Source: DASRTE01 sp035316885
Lineage (GTDB): Bacteria > Actinomycetota > Actinomycetes > Jiangellales > Jiangellaceae
Assembly: GCA_035316885.1 (NCBI GenBank)
Contig: DATHII010000384.1
Span: 1 to 17,664 of the forward strand
Direction: 5' to 3'
Length of the DNA: 17,664 bases
How positions within the stretch are numbered: the stretch's first letter is position 1; the number at the start of each line of letters is the position of its first letter. The position numbers and the translations under genes are program-made. The notes below the pieces were generated by a model. It was given only the letters and a program-made list of their open reading frames with translations, made no database searches and was not told the origin of the DNA. Positions 14,311 to 17,664 of this stretch are shown one piece after another.

Positions 14311-15420
14311 CTAGCTGAGTGAGTTGAGCGCGGCCTGCACCAGCCGCGGGGTGAGATCGGGGCGAACGGTGTAGGGGCTGGAAATGGTCAGGGCAGCGGC
14401 CGCGTGGCCATACCTCGCGGCATCGACCGGATCCTTGCCCTCGAGCACGGCATGACAGAACGCCGCGAGCATTGCGTCGCCGGCGCCCGTCACGTCCTCG
14501 ACGGTCGTGGGCACGGCGGGAATGAAGGTCGCATTGCCCGAGCCACTGCTGAGCAACGATCCATGTTCCCCCAGTCGGATCCAGACGTGCTCGACGCCGC
14601 GCTGGTGCAGGCTGTGGGCGGCCAGACGCAGCTGCCGGTCGGTGCGCGCGGCCAGACCAGTGAGGGCTGTGAGCTCGTCCCGGTTCGGGGTCAGGGCATA
14701 CAACGGCCGGTCAGAGGTGATGTATGCCGCCAGCGCCTCTGCCTTGGGAACACTCACCGGCTCCAGGATCGTCCGCACATCGGCTGTACTGGCGAGGTCA
14801 AGCGCATGCACAAGCGAAGCCGAAGCGAGATTGCCGTCTAGCACGATCAGACCTGCGGTGGCGATGACATCCCGTGCGTCGTTGATGCGGTCCGGGCCGA
14901 GCTCGTCGGTGGCGGCCATGTCGGCGACGGCCAGGATTAGCTCTCCGTCGGAGTCGAGGAGCGCCGTGTAGGTGCCGGTCGGCAGGTCCGTGCGGTGGAC
15001 GTACTCCAGCCGCACACCCGCCGCGGAGGTCTGGGCCAGCAGGTTGTCCCCCAGGGCGTCTCGGCCGACAGCGGTGATCAGGTGTGTGCGGGTGCCGAGC
15101 CTGGCTAGGTTTTCGGCGATGTTGCGAGCCACTCCGCCGGGGGCCATCGAGCCGTGCCCGGGGTTGCTCGTGTGCTGTGTGGCCGGCGCGGCACTGCGTG
15201 CCTTCACGTCGACGTTGGCCCCGCCGATTACGACGATGCCCGGCTGCTCGCTGAGCAGGTAGCCCCGGCCGAGGATGACGCCCTTCTTGCCCAGGTTGGA
15301 CAGATGCACGTTGATCGACGCACGGGTTGTGCCGAGCCGCTCTGCGATCGCCGCCGAACCGATCATGGGATCGCGGCGGAGCAAGGCTACGATCTGGTGT
15401 TCGCGGTCAGTCAGGTTCAT
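14311..15420 (-). CDS. psuK: Pseudouridine kinase with N-terminal winged-helix DNA-binding domain
   Basis: 369 residues. Residues 1-55 form a winged-helix domain: LTDREHQIVALLRRDP, then the HTH IGSAAIAERLGTTRASINVHL, and a wing ending VILGRGYLL. From about 61 a PfkB/ribokinase fold follows: IVVIGGANVDVKA (sheet start), GGVARNIAENLARLG (substrate/sugar binding, 95-109), LTPNRDEL (245-250), and TGAGDAMLAAF (311-321) with the anion hole and catalytic Asp315. It phosphorylates pseudouridine to its 5'-phosphate for psuG. The fused HTH is seen in some PfkB kinases (E. coli YeiI is a known example) and suggests self-regulation. The ATG at 15420 has no Shine-Dalgarno and sits 7 nt after a -10 box, so the message is probably leaderless. 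Confidence 0.92.
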   Translation of the reverse strand: MNLTDREHQIVALLRRDPMIGSAAIAERLGTTRASINVHLSNLGKKGVILGRGYLLSEQPGIVVIGGANVDVKARSAAPATQHTSNPGHGSMAPGGVARNIAENLARLGTRTHLITAVGRDALGDNLLAQTSAAGVRLEYVHRTDLPTGTYTALLDSDGELILAVADMAATDELGPDRINDARDVIATAGLIVLDGNLASASLVHALDLASTADVRTILEPVSVPKAEALAAYITSDRPLYALTPNRDELTALTGLAARTDRQLRLAAHSLHQRGVEHVWIRLGEHGSLLSSGSGNATFIPAVPTTVEDVTGAGDAMLAAFCHAVLEGKDPVDAARYGHAAAALTISSPYTVRPDLTPRLVQAALNSLS

Positions 15421-15457
15421 GCTAACTACAATAAGGTACCTATATGATAGTAAGCAA
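15421..15457 (-). promoter_or_regulatory. psuK promoter with overlapping inverted repeat (candidate operator)
   Basis: On the minus strand, TTGCTT (15452-15457) and TATTGT (15428-15433) are spaced 18 bp, and 7 nt separate TATTGT from the psuK ATG, which implies a leaderless start. The 18-bp spacer contains the palindrome AGGTACCT. Flanking it are imperfect inverted arms CTAACTACAATA and TATATGATAGTAAG (as read on plus, 15422-15453). This AT-rich island stands out from the GC-rich surroundings and is a natural binding site for the winged-helix domain of PsuK itself. Confidence 0.6.
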
Positions 15458-15659
15458 GGAGGTGGTGCCTGGTCGGTGACAAGTCTGCCGGGACAAAGCC
15501 GACGATTGGCGGGCCAACGCCGGCGCGAAGACCTGGTCGGCCGCGGAGTCGTCCAGAATCACCTCCATGGTGCCCGTCCGGCGTTGTGGGTGCGGCACGT
15601 GGCCACTTGCCCTTCCGCGGACGGCCAGGCGGTGACGGCTGCGCAGGTCTGCGGGCGGC
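15458..15659. other. Intergenic stretch between psuK and the small membrane protein gene
   Basis: I see no coding frame with a plausible start. Open frames on both strands are Arg/Pro/Thr-rich shadows, including a minus frame that runs through the AT-rich psuK promoter. No strong hairpin found by eye. Confidence 0.4.
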
Positions 15660-15857
15660 CTACGACCCGGAACGGCGCCCGCGCAGACCGATAGCGGCCA
15701 CGGCAAGGCCGGCAACCATGACCACTGGGCCGACGACGGCCCATAATGTCTCGCCGGTCATCGCGCTGCCCCCGACGTAACCAAGCCCCTGCAACGTCCA
15801 GATGACTCCCACGACGGCGGTCAGCGCACCAGCCCAGACGAGCAGACGCCTCTTCAT
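15660..15857 (-). CDS. Small two-TM membrane protein of unknown function
   Basis: 65 residues: MKRRLLVWAGALTAVVGVIW begins with a positive patch and TM1 (about 5-25). GYVGGSAMTGETLW is a short outside loop, TM2 is at about 39-58 (WAVVGPVVMVAGLAVAAIGL), and a basic tail RGRRSGS ends the protein inside. AGAGGA lies about 9 nt before ATG 15857. Proteins of this size and pattern (TLQGLGYVGGSAMTG) recur in actinomycetes and are annotated as hypothetical; no function is known to me. Both ends would be cytoplasmic by the positive-inside rule. No partner gene is evident on the same strand; the 18-codon frame just upstream ends 29 bp before it. Confidence 0.8.
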   Translation of the reverse strand: MKRRLLVWAGALTAVVGVIWTLQGLGYVGGSAMTGETLWAVVGPVVMVAGLAVAAIGLRGRRSGS

Positions 15858-15886
15858 GGTTGAAAGTCCTCTCAGAACTCCTGTAG

Positions 15887-16059
15887 CTACGGCTCCGGGA
15901 CGTCCTCGAGTTCGGCGGCGAGGCGATGAAGGGGGATCTTCATGCCTGCATCGTTGCGCTGTACCCGACCTCGGGCCGGCCCAGGTCGCTGACGGCTTCG
16001 TACACCCGGTCCGGTGGTGCCGCCAGATGTCGCAGCACCGAGGGGCTGCGCTCGGTCAC
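15887..16059 (-). other. Two overlapping mini-frames upstream of the small membrane gene, possible leader or gene remnant
   Basis: A GTG-initiated frame (16059-15940, 39 codons, includes VLRHLAAPPDRVYEAVSDLG) ends in TGA that overlaps as ATGA an 18-codon frame, MKIPLHRLAAELEDVPEP (15943-15887). The amino-acid composition is more protein-like than in neighbouring shadow frames. Neither frame has a clear Shine-Dalgarno. It could be a frameshifted remnant of one gene, or coupled small peptides. I recognise no family. Confidence 0.25.
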
Positions 16060-16183
16060 GGCAGCAGTCTGCTCGCCTGAGCGACTACGTGGCTGACCGA
16101 GCCACGGCAGGGATGGCATGCGCCCACCAGTGGCAGGGCATCGTCGTCATGGCACCGGAGGTGTCTTCTTACGCCGCCGACGG
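16060..16183. other. Intergenic stretch downstream of the desaturase
   Basis: No gene recognised; no clean terminator hairpin seen for the desaturase. Together with the mini-frames this makes 326 bp between recognised genes. Confidence 0.35.
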
Positions 16184-17119
16184 TCAGCCCCCGGTACGTG
16201 CCGCGTTCCTGGCAGCGGCCTCTTCCCGCTGCTCCACGAAGCGGCTGGCCTGGGCGTCGAGCGCGTTGAGGAAGTCGGTCAGCTCGTCGCGCGCCTGCTC
16301 TCCTTCGGCGTCGAGACCTTCGAGGCCGAGCACACCCCACTGGCGCACCAGCGGCATGACGACGTCGTCATGGTGGATGCGCAGATCGTAGATGCCGGCC
16401 CTGGCGATCTGCACGGCCTTGCGGGCGAAGCCGGGAATGATGCTTCCCGGCATCTCGAACCCGACGACCTCGTCAGCTATCGCACGCATGGTCTCGTTCG
16501 GCGCCAACTCCAGGGCGGCCGACACGAGGTTGCGGTAGAAGATCATGTGCAGGTTCTCGTCCATCGCGACCCGCGCCAGCAACCGCTCGGCGATCGGGTC
16601 CTCGGTGTAGCGCCCGGTGTTTCGATGCGAGATCCGGGTCGCGAGCTCCTGGAACGACACGTATGCGCACACGTGGAGCAACGGCTTGTCGCCGGCGTCG
16701 AACCCGGTCTCCATCGTCTGCATACGGGCGCGCTCCAGCTCGACAGGGTCGACGCCACGCGTGACCAGCAGGTAGTCGCGGATGCAGAAAGCGTGCCGGC
16801 CCTCCTCTGCGGTCCATCGGTTGACCCAAGTGCCCCATGCGCTGTCCTGGCCGAACGCTCGCTCGACCTCCCGGTGGTAGCTGGGCAGGTTGTCCTCGGT
16901 GAGCAGGTTGACCTCGAGCGCCGTGCGCGCGATCGGGGACAGGGTGGACTGCTCGAGCGCCCATGGCTCCCCGCCGAGTTCGGCGAAGTCACGCCCCTGG
17001 CTCCAGGGCACGAACTCGTGCGGCATCCACTCCTTGGCGGTGGATAGGTGCCGGTCGAGGTTCTCCGTGACCGTCGGCTCCAGCTCAGCGAGCAACCAGG
17101 CGGACTCCAATGTCGTCAT
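16184..17119 (-). CDS. Acyl-[acyl-carrier-protein] desaturase, soluble diiron type (DesA family)
   Basis: 311 residues, in the range of mycobacterial DesA1/DesA2 and plant stearoyl-ACP desaturases. All six diiron ligands are visible: Glu75 in LLTEDNLPSYH, Glu106 and His109 in WTAEEGRHAF, Glu158 in YVSFQELATRISHRNTGR, and Glu188 and His191 in MDENLHMIFYRN. The enzyme would insert a cis double bond into ACP-bound fatty acids using O2 and reduced ferredoxin in the cytoplasm. The frame is open to TTG 17164, but ATG 17119 has GAGGAGG about 10 nt upstream and matches the family start. A -10-like TAGGGT (minus, 17179-17184) lies about 60 bp upstream. Position specificity and chain length cannot be read from the sequence. 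No electron-transfer partner is next to it. Confidence 0.92.
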   Translation of the reverse strand: MTTLESAWLLAELEPTVTENLDRHLSTAKEWMPHEFVPWSQGRDFAELGGEPWALEQSTLSPIARTALEVNLLTEDNLPSYHREVERAFGQDSAWGTWVNRWTAEEGRHAFCIRDYLLVTRGVDPVELERARMQTMETGFDAGDKPLLHVCAYVSFQELATRISHRNTGRYTEDPIAERLLARVAMDENLHMIFYRNLVSAALELAPNETMRAIADEVVGFEMPGSIIPGFARKAVQIARAGIYDLRIHHDDVVMPLVRQWGVLGLEGLDAEGEQARDELTDFLNALDAQASRFVEQREEAAARNAARTGG

Positions 17120-17414
17120 CGCGGCCGTTCCCTCCTCGGGTCGCGGCGAAGAAGAGCGTGCCAATCCGCCGTCACCTGACCCTAGTCGTGCCGGAGCGCG
17201 ACAGGCCGTAACCGACCGCCTACCTGCCCATCACGCCAGCCTCGACCAGGTCCGTGACCGGGCGTGCAGCGCTGGAGTCCCGCTGCTCGCTGCCCACGGC
17301 GCGTCGCCGTGAGGCCCTCTGGGTTGCATGCCCTTCCCGGCGAGTAACCACCCCATTAGGCGGCGTGGCTCAGATGATCCAGAGCGAATGCGTCCCCGTT
17401 GCGGACAGGCGTCC
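17120..17414. other. Intergenic region upstream of the desaturase
   Basis: It contains the minus-strand -10-like TAGGGT (17179-17184) and a Shine-Dalgarno for the desaturase. A minus-strand open frame over 17231-17497 is Arg/Pro/His-rich and overlaps the DUF5709-like end, so it is not believed. Nothing else recognised. Confidence 0.4.
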
Positions 17415-17664
17415 TCAGCTGGTGCGATGAGTGCGGCGTCTGATCGAGTCGGGAGAGCCGTACGCCCTGGTCTGTGTCTGTGCAGGCGCTGGCTCAATCA
17501 CGTGCAGGGCGGCCTCTTCGGCGGACAGGTTCGTATCACCCTGGTCGGGCCCGATGAGGTCTGGATCGGTCCGCGAGTGCGAGCCCTCGCCGCCGGTGAC
17601 CAGCTGAGCGAGCTCTCGTCGGGGACGACGGTCGCTCGAATCGAGTTCTCCGCCCTGGTCGACG
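17415..17664 (-). CDS. C-terminal end of a DUF5709-like protein, cut by window edge
   Basis: The minus strand is open from the right edge to a TGA at 17415-17417 (82 residues visible). The diagnostic part is LVTGGEGSHSRTDPDLIG followed by NLSAEEAALHVIEP. Actinobacterial DUF5709 proteins end with a similar pattern: RLV.P.EG...D.E.DL...D.G, then ASAEEAAMHVV. After this the chain continues with about 25 residues rich in Thr, Arg and Gln that go beyond the usual family end. The N-terminal part and start lie outside the window. The function of DUF5709 is unknown; it is a hydrophilic acidic protein. The match is from memory of the motif only, and the opposite strand is also open here. Confidence 0.55.
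   Translation of the reverse strand, partial: VDQGGELDSSDRRPRRELAQLVTGGEGSHSRTDPDLIGPDQGDTNLSAEEAALHVIEPAPAQTQTRAYGSPDSIRRRTHRTS

Noticed and set aside
13516..14322. Plus-strand open frame of 268 codons
   Set aside because: Antisense of psuG, which carries all its active-site residues.
15440..15715. Minus-strand 91-codon frame upstream of psuK
   Set aside because: Runs through the AT-rich psuK promoter and overlaps the small membrane gene; composition is shadow-like.
17231..17497. Minus-strand 88-codon frame
   Set aside because: Arg/Pro/His-rich; overlaps the DUF5709-like end in another frame and has no start signal.
1..17664. CRISPR array, tRNA, rRNA, insertion sequence ends, riboswitch
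   Set aside because: Read for regular repeats, cloverleaf-like segments and terminal inverted repeats next to transposase-like frames; none seen by eye.

Overview
The window reads as chromosomal DNA of a high-GC actinomycete. GC is high in nearly every reading frame, which gives long antisense shadow frames. Several families are typical of Actinomycetota: a DUF222/13E12-type HNH protein, a DUF2510-DUF4352 membrane protein, a DesA-type acyl-ACP desaturase, a DUF5709-like protein, a DrrAB-like exporter, and likely leaderless transcripts. I cannot place it to family or genus. I see no rRNA, tRNA, CRISPR array or intact insertion sequence.

Region by region. (1) 1-218, minus: N-terminal part of a DUF222/HNH-endonuclease-family gene cut by the left edge. 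(2) 437-4610, minus: a four-gene polyamine ABC transporter operon in the order potD-potA-potB-potC, with 2-21 bp gaps or stop/start overlap. (3) 4830-7585, plus, divergent from it: a class III aminotransferase and a DadA/PuuB-like FAD oxidoreductase, 2 bp apart. The 219-bp divergent intergenic region carries a perfect 12-bp palindrome and a 12-bp-arm inverted repeat. (4) 7661-8948, plus: an ECF sigma factor followed 1 bp later by a single-pass membrane protein that is a candidate anti-sigma factor, closed by a perfect 15-bp-stem terminator. (5) 9129-9665, plus: a small secreted protein, convergent with a DUF2510-DUF4352 membrane protein (9673-10410, minus). (6) 10445-11325, plus: a decayed caspase-like/four-TM gene without catalytic residues and with a frameshift. 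(7) 11647-13199, plus: a DrrAB-type ABC exporter whose ATPase is probably leaderless; a hairpin separates it from the next genes. (8) 13372-15420, minus: pseudouridine catabolism, psuK (kinase with an N-terminal winged helix) then psuG. (9) 15660-15857, minus: a 65-aa two-TM protein. (10) 16184-17119, minus: acyl-ACP desaturase with all six diiron ligands. (11) 17415-17664, minus: C-terminal end of a DUF5709-like protein cut by the right edge.

How the genes work together. Regions 2 and 3 form one functional unit: import of putrescine/spermidine-type amines and oxidative removal of their amino groups. The usual next enzyme, an aminoaldehyde dehydrogenase, and a dedicated regulator are not in the window. 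psuK and psuG together take pseudouridine to uracil plus ribose-5-phosphate. The ECF pair is an envelope-signalling module of unknown signal. The rest looks like ordinary single genes. I did not find a convincing undescribed multi-gene system. The most useful leads are the divergent operator candidates, the self-contained psuK promoter/operator/regulator arrangement, the ECF pair and the caspase remnant.
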